Numbered from the stretch's first letter, positions 31,961-45,800 are shown. The stretch: 64,000 nt of DNA from Decorospora gaudefroyi (GCA_010015605.1 ML975291.1:105674-169673), one strand, 5' to 3'. The notes: generated by a model from the letters alone, not told the origin. Program-made: numbers and translations.

Positions 31961-33909
31961 ATGACGTGTGGCGAGGGGACCTCGTCTGGACGCTGGTAGA
32001 ATGAAGGGTGCGGACGGCTGATATATGAAGTCGTTCCAGGTGTTTGTGAGGGGAGCGACTGTGTAAAGTACCGTTGTGCCGAGCGGTAAGGAACAGGCAG
32101 CGGCGGCGGCTTCAAATATATCTAGCAGCGGGAGGGTCCAGGAATGCTTGGAGCTTGGGGATGGCAGGCGCTCTTATTGGAAAGGTACAGCGTTGATCTT
32201 CCGCTCAGAGACGCGCCGTCGTGCGGTAATCAAGCCTGAGAGGTGCGAGGAGATGCACGGTCAAGTGGACCCTCGTTTTAATAATGTGGTGGGAGCCACA
32301 AGCGCCTTGTCACGACTGGCAGCACACCAAATAGGTAATGACTACGTGTGGCTGCGGGCCGGTTAGAGCGGAGTACAGACGGCGCGTGTGGTTTCCCGAA
32401 ACCTGGGTCCACAATCAAAGTAAAATAAGCTGGAGTGCGTCGGCTAGTTGGACGTCGGCGCAGATGGTGAAGGTTGGGCTTGGGGAGGCTTTTAATCTAA
32501 CAAGTGAAGAAAAAAGCGCGGTATAAGCAGCATATCGTCATCCGCGGCGCAGGCCTTAGTCCTCCGGCGGGGCCATCTTCTGCTGCTCGATCCTCCAACC
32601 TGGCGGCTTTGTGCAGGACATCGATTATGACGCAGACAGCAGACGTCTACCTAACACAAGTGCGGAACATCGGCTCCTTCATGCACCGTGGAAGTGAGAA
32701 CACGTGCACGCTTGGGATTCCCGGCGCTAAACGCGTGGTGACAGCTTGCGTCGCCAACCTCCAAACGGGCACCTGCAGCTCGAGCCGGCTGTGATAGGAT
32801 ACCGCTGGCTACTGCGGCAGAGCCCTGCGACGCATGCATGCCTCTTCCTTCATTGTTCCGCTCTGCGCGCGTGTTCCCTCTGAAAGAGTCGCATGGCACA
32901 AAGGCAGCGCGTATACCAAGACATGACACCACCACACTGCGCTAGGAAAGCGACCCCATACGATCTTGTGCAGCTATCAGACATGCCCTGGTGCGTATAT
33001 TGAACGGAATGCAAGACGAAGATCTATTGGGGTCCTCTACACACCATTCACCGTCTGCCCCGAAATCGACCCATAGTTCGCCGAAAGTAAAGAGGGCCGC
33101 ATACTCGTGCAGGAGTTGATCCGAACCTCCGGGTACACAGCAATACTACCTGTTGGCATATTGACAGATGCGCAACAGTTCCGCCACTATGGACGGCGGC
33201 CGAAGTCGCTTGCACACAAAATTTTAAAATTCTTGTCTTACTGCTGATTGCTTTGCCGGATGGCACAGGTGCTGAAGAGCATGAAGAGAGGCCACGGCCA
33301 TTGTATCCGCACGACGCTACACTACACCCCCAGTGTGAAAGTCTAATCAAGGTAGAAAATGCACTAAAACGTCAAGAAGAAGACGGTGGTGAGCCTCGGG
33401 CACAAGGAGCAGCTCAGCCGCGAGCTTAGCGCGTGAAACTCAAAAACCACAACATGCAATATAATCGCAGCCACCCTCAGGAATTCCACTACAGCACGTA
33501 TATGCAAAATCACACATATGGCGTTTCATTGTAAAGTCGTACTGGTAACGGCCATGTTCCACGACGTAGTCGATCTCCCGTCTGCGGCTGAAGTGGACGG
33601 AGCACAAGAGCCGCTGGAGTAGCTCGCACGAGGGAAGGTGGGCGCGGAAGTGGGCGCGGAGTTTGGCTCCGGATTTCGTGAAAGGCGTTCAGAGATCGTG
33701 CCTTGGGTAGCATTGGGTGCATAGGCGATCATGGTTGCACGGCAGCGGAAAACAAAAAAAGGTTGCTCTGAGCAGGTAGTACGAGTAATCGACTTCAGCT
33801 GCGATGGGTGGGTGTCTCAGCCGTGTTATGTTGACGCGCTCACACAGTGGGACTGTTGGAGGTCAATTGTCATTTGTTGGCATGCAGCATAGGTTCGTTT
33901 CCCCTTGTC
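31961..33909. other. intergenic spacer
   Basis: About 1.9 kb between the Ser/Pro-rich gene and the ARP2 3' end. Short frames on both strands lack coding character and nothing is called. Confidence 0.45.
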
Positions 33910-35301
33910 CTATCCTCTTGCGCCCAACTTCTCCAATGCGCGTGAACCTTGCTCCTGCCACTCTGCCTTTGATATCCACATGTTCTCCTTGTCCGCCATA
34001 ATGTTTGCAAGCACGGCACCACCAAGGAAGACCATGTGCCTTCGCCGTGGTGGATCTTCGATGCGAACCTTGAATTTCTGATCCCGTGTTAGCATCAGTC
34101 AGCAACACGAGTAGATCCATACGCACGTTCAGTCGCTCCGGGTTTCCGCCGAGCACCTTGGTAAGCCATAGCTGCTTGAGCTCCTTCTCCAGCCGACTGG
34201 GCAGACCAGGGTACATACTGCTGCCACCACTCAGCACAATGGCCTTGTACAGACTGCTCCTGACATCAACATCCGCAGCTTGGATGGTGTTGAACAAGAA
34301 CTCGGCGATACCGGGCTGCTCAACATCCACAAGATGCGGCTGGAACAGACACTCGGGCGCCTCGAAGCGCTCGCTGCCCACCCGGATCACCCGACCATCT
34401 GGGAGCGTGTATGATTCCACCAGGACCGTCGTGTCCTCACTAAGACGTTGGTCCAACTCGAGGTCGTACGAGACGTAGCAGAGCTTCTCCTTGATTTGAC
34501 GGACCGTCTCGAAATCAGCGGTTCGGTTGAGTGCGTAGCCTCTCCGCAGTAGAAGCGAGATCAGATTGCGGGTCACGTCGCGTCCGGCGACATCAAGACG
34601 GCGCGTGAGGTGGTTGAGCACGGTGCTCTCGTAGACAGGAACAATATGCGTGACACCATCTCCCGAGTCGACTACTACACCTGATGACAAGCCCTGCGCG
34701 TACAGAGCCAGTACAGCTTGGATAGCCACGTATACGCCTCCGAAGCCGTAACGCTCAAACATGACTTCGCACATGGTTTCGCGATTCTTGAGTGGATTCA
34801 TCGGCGGTTCGGTAAGCAGGATTTTGCGGCCGGTGGGGTCGAGCTTCATCTTCTCGAAGAATGTGTAGTCCCAGAGGTGTTGCATGTCGTCCCATCGCTT
34901 TACGATTCCGTTTTCCATCTGTGAGAGATGTATCGTTAGCGCCGGGCCCTCTGACCCATTTGCTGGCTATCACCCACCGGGTAGGTGATCTGAAGCATTG
35001 AGCGCGCTGCCGCTGCCTCGTCTCCGCACATTATGTCCTTGAGCTGGATGTCGCCGCCATCGCGTTCTTCTGTCCGTAGGATGGGTCGGCCGACTATTGA
35101 CGGGTACTGGTGGTCTGGGAAGTTCTGGATAATAACTCTTTAGCTTTCTATAGCAATGTATAGGTGCGCACTACAGGAACTTACCTGACCGGCGTAACCC
35201 GCTTTGAGGAAACCCGTACCGCCATCGAGGACTGGTTGCGTGTAAGTCTAGCTTGGAATGGATGTATGGAAGCTGCGCATACCAATGGGAACTTCAGCCA
35301 T
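33910..35301 (-). CDS. ARP2: actin-related protein 2 (Arp2/3 complex)
   Basis: Five exons on the minus strand: 35301-35283, 35231-35185, 35124-34978, 34918-34127 and 34077-33910. The four introns of 51, 60, 59 and 49 bp have clean GT/AG ends and correct phases. The product is 390 aa, the normal Arp2 length. It has the actin fold with nucleotide-binding motifs LDGGTGFLKAGYAGQNFP near the N-terminus, VVDSGDGVTHIVPVY in the middle, and VLSGGSSMYPGLPSRLEKEL later. Arp2-diagnostic blocks are QHLWDYTFFEKM, EDPPRRRHMVFLGGAVLA and the end WISKAEWQEQGSRALEKLG. With Arp3 and five ARPC subunits it nucleates branched actin filaments at endocytic patches. It is transcribed divergently from RPL5 across a 599-bp intergenic region. 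Confidence 0.96.
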
Positions 35302-35900
35302 GCTGCCTGAAGCTCGAAATGGGTGGTGAGGCGACTGAGATAGTTGTTGGAAGCCGACAGTAGCTCTGTGTTGGGTGCCTTGAGGTTGACGACGTTGGCG
35401 GGGCGCGGATGGTTGGTCGGGGGTCCGTGGGCACTCAAACGGGCAATGCAGGATGCTCGAGTTGGAACTTGAAATCAACACAATGGTTTCGATGGGAATA
35501 GATGGCACTCATAGAAGGGCTTAGAATTAGGGTTTCAGGAGCTCTACGCCAGGTAATCTAACGGAATCTCTATTCTAGAACGCAGCGCACGTTTGATGCC
35601 GAGCACTTGTTGCCACGAAGGTGTCCTAAGATGGAGATGAAGATGAAGATGCTTGAATTATATAATTTGAGCCCGTCGAGTACATCCGGGCCATCTCAAG
35701 AGCATACTCAATCAAAAATTTCTTGGAGTTCAGCATGCTGTGGTCACCCATCCAAATGCGCCTTGTATGGTCACCCACCTTGTTCCGACTAACAACTTAT
35801 GCATCGCTTAAAACCTGGTCTGTGCGCCCCACGGTGTATTTCGAGAGATTGACCGCGAACTTCTTCCTCGACAGCCGTTTCAACTACACAGCCGGTCAAG
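35302..35900. promoter_or_regulatory. shared divergent promoter region ARP2 / RPL5
   Basis: The 599 bases between the two start codons must hold both promoters. A TATAAT lies at 35661-35666, about 235 bases before the RPL5 start. No further gene is supported here. Confidence 0.5.
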
Positions 35901-37046
35901 ATGCCTTTCGTAAGTACGCCGTGCATTGCACTGCAATGAAATCCCCAGTACCTTTGCCATAACGGCACCCCCGCTTCGACCCCAGGTCGAGTGGAGTCTT
36001 TGCGAGATGCTTCGAATGCGGGTTTGAAGCGCCAATCGCTGACTCTGGCATCAGTCCAAGCTCCAGAAGAACGACGCCTACTTCTCGCGGTACCAGGTCA
36101 AGTACAAGCGCCGCCGACAGGGAAAGAGTAAGTATCAACAATCCTTTCGAGACTTCTTATCTGACAGCCTGCAGCCGACTACTATGCGCGTAAGCGGTTG
36201 ATCTCTCAGGCGAAGAACAAGTACAATGCGCCCAAGTACCGTCTCGTTGTCCGCTTCACCAACAAGGACATCATCTGCCAAATCGTCCACTCCGAGATTG
36301 GCGGCGACAAGGTCTTCATGGCCGCTTAGTACGTACAGCGACTCCAGCATACAGTTCTTCACAGTTAACAACCGTACAGTGCCCACGAGCTGAAGCCCTA
36401 CGGTATCACCCACGGTCTTACCAACTGGTCCGCCGCATACGCCACTGGTCTCCTCCTTGCCCGCCGTGTGCTCAAGAAGCTTGAGTTGGATGAGGACTTC
36501 GTCGGTGTCGAGGAGGCCGACGGTGAGTTCACGCTCACTGAGGCTGCCGAGGTGGATGGCGAGGAGCGCCGCCCTTTCAAGGTCTTCTTGGATGTCGGTC
36601 TCACCCGCACCTCAACTGGTGCCCGCGTTTTCGGTGCCATGAAGGGATGCTCTGACGGTGGTGTCTTCGTTCCCCACTCGGAGAACCGCTTCCCCGGTTA
36701 CGATATCGAAGGCAAGGAGCTCGACGCCGAGACCCTCCGCAAGTACATCTTCGGCGGTCACGTCGCTGAGTACATGGAGACACTCGCCGACGACGATGAG
36801 GAGCGCTACAAGTCTCAGTTCAGCGGCTACATCGATGACGACATCGAGGCTGACGGTCTCGAGGAGCTGTACCAGGACGCACACAAGCAGATCCGTGAAG
36901 ACCCGTGGAAGAAGGAGGAGGGCGAGGGTGAGAAGAAGTCCAAGGAGGAGTGGAAGGCCGAGTCCAAGAAATACAGGTCCAAGAAGCTGACCAAGGCCGA
37001 GAAGGAGGAGCGCGTCAAGGCCAAGATTGCCGAGATCACTTCTTAA
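35901..37046 (+). CDS. RPL5: 60S ribosomal protein L5 (uL18)
   Basis: Four exons: 35901-35909, 36055-36127, 36175-36328 and 36380-37046. The first exon encodes only MPF, followed by a 145-bp intron, a layout common in fungal ribosomal-protein genes. The other introns are 47 and 51 bp. The product is 300 aa, as expected. Conserved uL18 segments are FSRYQVKYKRRRQGKTDYYA, YRLVVRFTNKDIICQIVHS, LTNWSAAYATGLLLARR, GLTRTSTGARVFGAMKG and EYMETLADDDEERYKSQFSG, then a Lys/Glu-rich tail. It binds 5S rRNA with uL5 in the central protuberance and also carries 5S rRNA into pre-60S particles in the nucleus. Coding bases show the strong C-ending codon preference of a highly expressed gene. Confidence 0.97.
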
Positions 37047-37797
37047 GCTGCTGCTTTCTCTTCTTCATACTGTGTTCGATCATGATAAAAGCAAGGCTTT
37101 GGCGTCTGGGGATAGCCTGGGACGGATACCTGCACTGACAGGATACATGGACTGTACTTAGCCTTTCACGACCTCAATGAGATGATGAGACGGCATGCCG
37201 CAGTTGGCTACCACAAGCAAGATACCCCCAAACACCGGTGCCCTCTAGATGTGGGTGTGAAGTGATGCATCCTGAAATAGTCATGTGTGATACGCTCGCG
37301 GGTTCCGGCAGTGGCCGACACCACATGGCGCGGGTGTAGGTTTGACTTTGCGCGGACTGACAAGCAACACTTTCTCTCTAGTAATACGGAGTATCATGGC
37401 ACATGTCCAACAGATGATAATTCGCACGTATATCAGACACCTGCGCACTTGATGACGATGATGCCGAATATGTGAAGACGGCAGAGTGCAGTGTGGAGAG
37501 GAGAAGGAGACCCGAAGCCATCAGCCGACAGGTTTCGTCATCGGCTCCAACAAGTCGCAATAATAGGCCCGGCGGCCATAACGTCGTACGTGCCTCAGGT
37601 CGCACAGAGCGCCTCTGATTTTGTCGCACGCATCCGACTTGGGCGCATCCAGTTGTTCAAGTTGCATTCAGAACGGGGACGGGGAAGTGTCTTGGAGCGC
37701 TCTCTCAGCATTCTTAATTAGGGCGAGGCGACTGACGATTACGGGAGAAGGCCAGAACCCCGCTGACGTCCGTCCGCCTCCCTGAGGGCTTTTTGCG
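37047..37797. other. intergenic spacer
   Basis: RPL5 3' flank and MHP1 promoter. Contains one TACGGAGTA at 37385-37393. No gene is supported. Confidence 0.5.
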
Positions 37798-40700
37798 ATG
37801 CCGACGTATGGCGACGCCTCTGTATACAATATGACGGCAATCCAAGCACCTGGCGACACTGCATCGGCCATGGAGGACATTCACGGTGTCGATGTTTCCT
37901 GGCTGCATCATTCTACGAGAGGTAAGGTCCGCTTACGCTGCTGGGTTGCATCCCTCGGCTTTGCGGCGCGCCCTTAGCTACGAACGAGGGCCTTCTGGCT
38001 GACAGCTTGCGACCCGTAGACCATCACCATCGCCAGCAGGCACCCTCGTCGCCGGGGCTGACCAGAGATGCGCCCCCTAAGACGTCATCGCATGGTGGCA
38101 TACCCACCAGGCCCCGCCCTGAAGAGCAGCACGCCCGCGAGCCGACACCGGCCGCCCAAAGACGTCCATCATCACCACCACGGCCTGCGCCAGCCGCAGC
38201 AGCGACGACAACTCCCACTACGACTCCGACTCCGACCCCGCCCCAAAAGATAGCGCCTAAGCGACCAGCATTGCTTAGCCGAGGCAGTAACGACAAGAGC
38301 GCAACCACGCCGCCAGATGCAAAGAGCGGCTCGCGGCGGAATTCATGGATGAACAGCATCAGCTCCAAGTTCTCATCCCAGAACTCGCCCGCGCAGACAA
38401 CACACACGCAGGCCCAGGCTTCACCCGCGATCGCGACTGCCAATGGCGCGACTACTAGTGCGCCCTCAGCCAATGGCGCTCTAAACGGCATACAAGCGGC
38501 ATCAGGAGGAGGCAGCACTGGTGCGTCGGAGCCGTATCTGCCGCAACAGCCCAAGAGCTCCTTTGTCGGGAATGTGCTGCGACGTCTGTCTTCGGGCGCG
38601 CAGGTGGGAACGGCTGGGAGAGTCTACCCGAATGGAGGCATGTGTCCGCGCAAGGTCATGAACGTCGACCCCAACCGAGTGCGATGTCTGGTGCCCGAGC
38701 TGGACCAGAACAAGCTGCGCAAGGTCGCCTTCTGTGTCGATGTCGAGATTGCTGGGGGGCCTAAATACAAGGATGATGCGGAGACGGACGAGAAGAAGAC
38801 AAAGCGCAAGGACAGGAAGCTAAAAGAACGTGGTGAGGGCGAGGCACTCAAAAACCCGGATGCTGTGGCAGAAGAGAAGGACAATGAAGGCGTTGTGGCT
38901 ATTGCGCATGAAGTCGTCGGTACCGAAAGCGAGCCCAATCCGGAGGGCACTGTGCTGGAGGAGGACAAGCAGGAGCCGAACAGGAAAAAGGAAAAGAAGA
39001 AGCGGTCCGAGGCTGAGCGCAAGGAGCGGAAAGAGAAGAAGCGCAGGAAGGCCGAAGAAAATGGGACGATACCCTTGGAGCTCACTAGGGACGACGATAG
39101 TGGTAGTGCTGAGGGAGTGCCTGTTGTTGCTGGAACGACCGCGCCTCGCGCCCAGGATCGTCCAACCATTGATCCACTGCGCATCTACCGCAGGTGCTGC
39201 CAATTGCGAGAATCACCAATTCTGAAGCGCATCAGCGACCAGCTTTCGGCCCCACGCGCCTGCTCCGTCGTGCAACCAGGAGTAGTCACCTGTCTAGATT
39301 TGACTGGCTCCAGGTTACAACTAGCTGATGTTCTGACACTGTCGGATTGGCTCGCCATTGTGCCAGTAAAGAAACTGTTCTTGGAAGATGCCGACTTGAA
39401 CGACGAAAAGATCAGAGTCATTCTCGCTGGTCTTCTCGCCGCCAAAGTTCCGGAGCCCCCGAAACGGCGCGGTCAGACCGGTACTGGGAACCAGGATGCA
39501 CTCTGTCAGCAAGGATGTAGCGCGGTTCAGAAGCTTGTTCTCAAGAACAATCCCAAAATCACACCAGAAGGTTGGAAGCACATCGCCCTGTTCCTATACA
39601 TGTGCAAATCTATCATGGCCGTGGATGTCTCAATGATACCATTTCCCAAGTCTCGGCCACACACACCGACAAACCCTGCACAAACATCTTCACCTACCAA
39701 AGATAGTAGGTCAGGAGACATCGCTGAGATATTCTCGAAAGCCATTTCCGAACGATTAGGCGGTTCCGAGCTTCAAGAGTTAGTCATGGCCGAATGCAAT
39801 CTCACTTCCTCGAGCATCAGGAGGATCATTGACAGCTGTGTCATCAGCGGTGTCCAGCGTTTAAGCCTTGCGACGAATGACATTGACGGTGAAGGGCTAG
39901 AACACGTCCTACACTATCTACGCTCAGGAGTCTGTCAAGGAATCGACCTCGGTGGTAATGACCTCCGGTCATGCATAGGCCAGCTCTGTGAGAGCATCAG
40001 TCACTGCAAACATAGTCCGCTTTGGGCACTATGCTTGCAGGATACTAACTTGACCCCCGAATCACTCAAAGTGTTGCTCCCCACGCTGGTCTCCCTACCC
40101 TCGTTTAGGTTCCTAGACCTTTCGCACAATAGAGGACTCTTCTTAGGCCAAACCTCGCTAAGTCTTCTGAGGAAGTACATGCCTCAGTGCAAGGAGTTGA
40201 AACGGATACATCTCATGGATGTCGATATGAAGCCCGAGGACGCAATTGCTATTGCAGAGATCCTTCCAGATTGTGCGCACATCGCCCACATCAACATCCT
40301 TGAAAACCCCGAGATAACGCGAGTCGCCTCATCGACTGACGAGGAGACGCAAGAAGAAGCTGCTGCGCTATACGCTTCACTGACCCTTGCGGCCAAACTG
40401 TCAACATCGCTCATTTGTGTCGATGTGGACATACCTGTCCCTGAGCAAGGCGAAGTCGTAAAAGCTCTCGCTAAGCAGGTTGTGGCATACTGCCTGCGCA
40501 ACATCGAATCGATCAACGAAGTGCCAGAGCTGCGGTCGGCACCGAAGCAAGTCGAGCTTCCTCACGTTCTCATGCATCTTGTGGGTCAGGATGACACATT
40601 TTGCAAAGAGGCCGATAACGCGTCGCCTTCTCCCGACAATGACTACATTGTCGGTGGTACAGGCATTGCTAAAGCGCTCAGCTACTGTTTGTCGCACAAG

Positions 40701-41633
40701 GAATCAGACCTTCGCAGGGTATCTGCAAGTGGTACTTCTACGCCCCGGAGCCGAGTTCATCCAATTGCCCCAGAACCGAGCAAGGCAAGAGCCATGTCGA
40801 AGAACTTGCTTGATACGGCTCGGAATACAAGGTCGAGGATTCAACCAGCCTTGATTCGAGAGGCAAAGAGCGACAACGACCTGAACTACCGTATGACTTC
40901 ACGACTTCTCTTGAAGAATACAACTAACATCGAAACAGGTCGCCTGCTGTTCCTAGACCAAACCTTGCAAGGCATGATCCAACGCTTCGAAGACGAATAC
41001 CCAGAAACACGCCTCCAACCCTGCGACAACGCTTCAGCCACTTCCTCCCTGCCCAGCAGTTCACCACCCACATCTGCAGTCCCCACGCTCGACAACAGCG
41101 TTTCTACCGACTTGAGCACGGCCCCCGAGTCTGACGAAGACGAACCTTCTACCCTGCGCTCGCGCCACAACTCGGATGTCTCCCTCGCTTCCCGCCACAT
41201 GTCACTCGAAGAAGGACGCCTGCACCGCTTCGGTCACCGGGTCCGAACAGGCCTACTCAACCCTTCGCGCCCGACTACACCCGACCTCGCCGAAAACCAC
41301 GCCTCCTTCATCTCCGGCACAGCGGATGATCAAGGCTTACCAGAACACATTCGCGGCCTGCGGGAGTATTTCCAAAACTACAGCGGTGACGAGATGAGGA
41401 CCATGATTGAAGGGAAAGGCTGGGAACAAGCCTTTGATAGCGTGGTGGAGAATGCGCAAGAGTTGCGTAATTTGGAGCGGGATGACCCGCAGCAGTTTAA
41501 ACTATTTCGTCAGAGTCAGATTGCGGCACTCAAGAATCGGAATCCGGATATTTTTGCGCCGGGCGAGAGGCGAGGAGGTGATGATGCTGTTGCTGCTTCC
41601 GCTGCTGCTGGCGAGTCTGCTATTGAGGATTAG
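37798..41633 (+). CDS. MHP1: Mhp1-like leucine-rich-repeat protein (cell wall / microtubule-associated)
   Basis: Two exons, 37798-37921 and 37978-41633, with a 56-bp intron (GTAAGG...TTAG). Three in-frame ATGs (37798, 37831, 37870) are possible starts; the first gives 1,259 aa and the last 1,235 aa. The N-terminus has VDVSWLHHSTR and a long Pro/Ser/Thr-rich disordered region. The family signature follows: RRNSWMNSISSKFSS, FVGNVLRRLSSG, MCPRKVMNVDPNRVRCLVPE and LRKVAFCVDVEIAGGPKY. A Lys/Glu run (KEKKKRSEAERKERKEKK) leads to a leucine-rich-repeat block around codons 450-850 (LAIVPVKKLFLEDADLNDEK, VQRLSLATNDIDGEGLEHVL). The Ser-rich tail ends with helices. Homologs are annotated Mhp1, named after a yeast microtubule-associated protein implicated in cell wall integrity. 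That function is transferred by resemblance. Confidence 0.85.
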
Positions 41634-42882
41634 AGTAGAGTATATTAGATTAGATTAGATTTTTTTCACGCGGCACGTTTTCTTTCTTTGGCAAAGCGGA
41701 TTATGTTTTTTTTTTGCTACAATCGCGGCAAGAGAAGCGCAAGAGCAAGGGGATAAAGCTGTTTGTTGGCATTGATTGTACGATTAGTCTTTTGATTACA
41801 ACATCCTATGAAGGAGCTTGGCTGTGTGCGCCCCAACTTCTTCACTTTCTTTGTATGAACTTATTGTTTGCTTTTGTTTGGGGTAGGGGGTGTACGATTG
41901 TGTGTCGTCGTCCCATCATCACCTGCCGCCGCATCACCCGTCTTACATATTTCGTTCTTGTCGGGTCGGCTCGAAGTACAACAAAGTGCACTTTTTTTTT
42001 TGGTAAATATCGATACAACAGTAACATCCATCATAACACACATGATTTACTAGCATCGTTTATGAACAGCTTTTCGCTACGTACTACCTTCCATGTCAAA
42101 TTTATCAATCATGGATGCTATGCTACATGCGTCTCAGACAACACTTCAGGTGATAAAGATGCGGCGTTTGGTTCTCACTCTCACCATTTTCCTACTTATT
42201 GTGTTTAGATTTTTGAAAAGACAAGGATAAAGAGGAACGAGAAGGTAAGGCAAGCGGTGAAAGTTTTAACCCCATTCTCTCAAGTGTCGGAAATGGCGTG
42301 AGATGCAGCAGTCACAGTCATGGACGAAGAAATATGGGCTTGGGTGACGACATGGTGTAAAGCAAATGTAATCAAGAATATTTATCTCCAAGCACAAACT
42401 ATAGTATGATTTCCCCGCCCCCTTTTTTTCTTTGGCGTACCATATGCATAAGGAAGGCCCCCAAACCAAGTTGGGGAAATGAGCGTAAAAGAATCAAATG
42501 ATTGGTTCTTAGCCGCGCCACTGGGCCATCCGCACTGCAGTCCGAGTTCCTGCGCGCTATCCTACGATGCTACGCCCATGCTTGAGCCACACATTTGCAA
42601 GTGTTGATGAACCCCCAAGCTCGCATGTGTCGGCGTACCGATGCTTACTGGCGCGCGTGCGTCGTGACGCCGTACAGGATGGAGCGGGATACGAGCTGTA
42701 CTGTGGGCCAGAACCAATGTCGATATCGATGCTGACGCTTTGGCGGCCACCTTCTCTGACGCTGCCGATGAAGCAGTGGGGTATGTCATCTTCGGTTGGA
42801 CGGAAGAGAGAGGCTCACCGCCAAGGCGTATAATGGTACCTTTACTAACTTGTAGTATGCTAAGGTTTCAGCCATCACAGAA
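41634..42882. other. convergent intergenic spacer
   Basis: 3' regions of MHP1 and UPF1. It has a GATTA tandem at about 41645-41660 and T-rich tracts at 41660-41720 and 41990. No gene is supported. Confidence 0.5.
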
Positions 42883-45800
42883 TCAGTCGTAGCCGTTGCC
42901 AGTACCAATTTGGCTAGCGAAAGCCGTGGAAACGCTGCGGGCGTCATCGTCTTCGAAGCCACCGATTCCGCCGCGCAGACCACGACCACCGCCAAAGCCG
43001 GTACCAGCCGTCTGGCCCTGGCGGGTAGACTCAACGAAGCGGCTGAGGCGATCAGACTGGCTGAGCGAAGTGGGCTTGTTATAGTCGTTCAGACTCAGAC
43101 CAGAGAGGCTGATACCACCAGGCGCGTCGCTGCGAGTATCGGTGAGCTCGCTAGCGGCGACCGATTCGCCAGCAACGCTTGGGGGGGCGCCGTTCTTGCC
43201 TTTGCCGTTAGGACGACCAGGAAGGGGCCAAGACTCTTGGAAGTTGGAAAACATGGGGGGGTAGTTGGAGGGAACACCAACACCACCAAGCGCAGAAGAA
43301 TGAACCGAAGATACATCATCGGGGATGTAACCGACAATGGAACCGTTGTCGTTGTACTCCTGGCGGGTAGGCTTGCCATTGAAGCCAGCTTGGCGACCAC
43401 TAGTCATAGCATTGGCGTGCTGGTAGGCCATCTGGTAGCGCTGAGGTCCGCGGTAGGTCTGCTTCGGACGGCTGAACTGGAGGAGGGACACCTGGAGATT
43501 CGTCAAGGGACCTTCGACGAGGCAGTTGCGCTCTTTGAAGTGGAGAAGAAGATAGTGCCACAGTGGGTGCTTCGAAAGAACCTTGGGGTTACCGAGAATA
43601 ACTAATCCATACTTGGCTCGGGTAAGAGCGACGTTGAGACGACGAGGATCGCTCAAGAAACCAATACCCTGGTGGTCGTTGGAACGGACACATGACAAGA
43701 TGATGAAATCCTTTTCACGACCCTGGAAAGCATCGACAGATGCAACCTCTACCTCCTTATAGTTCTCCTTCTTGAAGCTGCCAGTTGCCTGCATAGAACT
43801 GACAACGTAGCTGCGCTGACCCTCGTATGGAGTAATGATACCGATATCGCCGGGCTGCACACCTGCCTTGAAGAAACGGGTAACAATCTTCTCTACGTTC
43901 TGGGCTTCGGTACGGTTGAGGTAGGAGGTTCCGGAGGCAGAGATCTCTTCTGCGCCCAGGTTGGACCAGAACATCATGGGGCTGTCTACAACTGGCCAGG
44001 GGAAGTCCACATCGCGACGAATGCGCTCCTGCATCGTGACACCATTTTGGAGGGAACCCTCGTAGAACATGTTCGAGGGAAACTCTGACAGACACGGGTG
44101 CATACGATACTGAACTTGGAGACGGATCGGGGAGCAGCCGAGAATGACCAGACGCTCGAAGAGAGACTGGTTCAACCCGGCTGTAGCGGCCTTCTTGTTC
44201 ATGATGACAGGTCCGAGTTGCTGGTGATCGCCAACAAGCACAACCTGCTTGCACCCGAGGACCAAAGGAATCATGCACTCTGGCTCGGCAGATTGCGTCG
44301 ATTCATCGATGAGAACTGTGCGGAACTTCATCTTGGAGAGACGAGGGTCACCGGCGCCAACACAGGTGCAGCAAATAACGTCGGCCGCGTTCAGGATCTC
44401 GCGCTCGGCTGCGCGAGTGAGCGACTTGAACTTTTTCTCATCCTGGCTGGACAGTTCACCGACATCGCTCTTGAGCTGGTTCAACTTGTTGAGCTCAACG
44501 TTCGTATCATTCATGCGGACCTGCTCGTGGAGGGACAGGAAACCAACAGGAGATTCGACATCCTCCCTAGACTTGGCTGTGACGCGGACCGTTTTCAACC
44601 CAGTAAGATGAATGCGTTCGCAAAGCTGGTCGACAGCGACGTTGGAGGGCGCACAAACCAGGACCGGGCTCCCGCTGATCTTGGAAAGATGGTAAATGAT
44701 GGTAGCGGAGGTGACGGTCTTTCCAGTACCTGGAGGTCCTTGGATCAAACTAAGAGGCTTCTGAAGGACGCTTTTGACAGCGTTGACCTGACTGCTGTTC
44801 AACTCGGGAAGACCTGGGACGCTGAATTTGCGGGGGATCTGGATCTTCATGGGCGCCGCTGCGACCTCATGACCGAGGAGACGATGGAAGATGTAGCCAG
44901 ATACGCTCATCTCGTCGATAGCAAAGGTCTTCATGGCGTGCTGCATGCGGTCGAAGGAGGTAGCTTTCCAGACATAGTCGGCACTGAAGTTGTGGGTACA
45001 TTCGGTTGGGACGGATTTGTGGTCACCCTTAGTGCGCAACTCAATCGTCACCTCGTCGGACTGGTTGTTCGGGATCTTGATGACATAGCCAACGCCTTCC
45101 CAGTGCGGACGCAGCTCGCCGGTGTAGCGCAGCCGCATCTCGTCGCCCACTGCAAGCTTGACGTCGCCCAGCTCCAGCTTGGGGAGAATGAAGCTAGCCG
45201 TGTGCTTGTTGTTCAGGGCCATATCCCAGCGCACTATGAGGTTGTCCTGCGACTGGGATTCCTTCAGCTTGCGGTCGTAGTCTGCCTCGATCTTAACCAG
45301 GGGACCAAAGACATTCTGATATTGGAAAGCGTCGTCGTAGCGGAGCAAGACCTTGGCAATCACCTCCTCCTGGCCCGCGCCTTTCTCCAGATCGGCAATG
45401 GTGGCGTTTGCGTTGTCCTTCCACAGCTCCTCGAGCTTCGCGATGGTCTGGGGGCTCAGGTGGCGGGCGCGAAGCTGCTCCTGGTCGGTCGGGGCAGGCA
45501 CGAGCCAGGGGAGGAAGGAGCGGTCTTCGATCAGCGGCTGCCAGCGCGACGTGTCCCAGTTCATGTCCTTTTGCGAGGGCATGGCGGCGCAGGGCTGGCG
45601 GCAGAGCAGCACGACGACCGTGTCGGATTTGGCGGGGATGAAGCCGAGGAGGAAGACGTTCTTGGTGCCGCAGTTGTAGCATTCGAGCGTCGTGTCGCCG
45701 AGCGAGGAGGCGGGGTGCAGCTGCACTTCCTTGTGACGGGCGCGGACGAGGTGGTTAATGATGTGGGACGACGACGAGTTGCCGCGCGCGCTGCAGAACC

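Noticed and set aside
35910..36054. C/D snoRNA in the first RPL5 intron
   Set aside because: Only a CTGA-like box is present; no credible C box or terminal stem.
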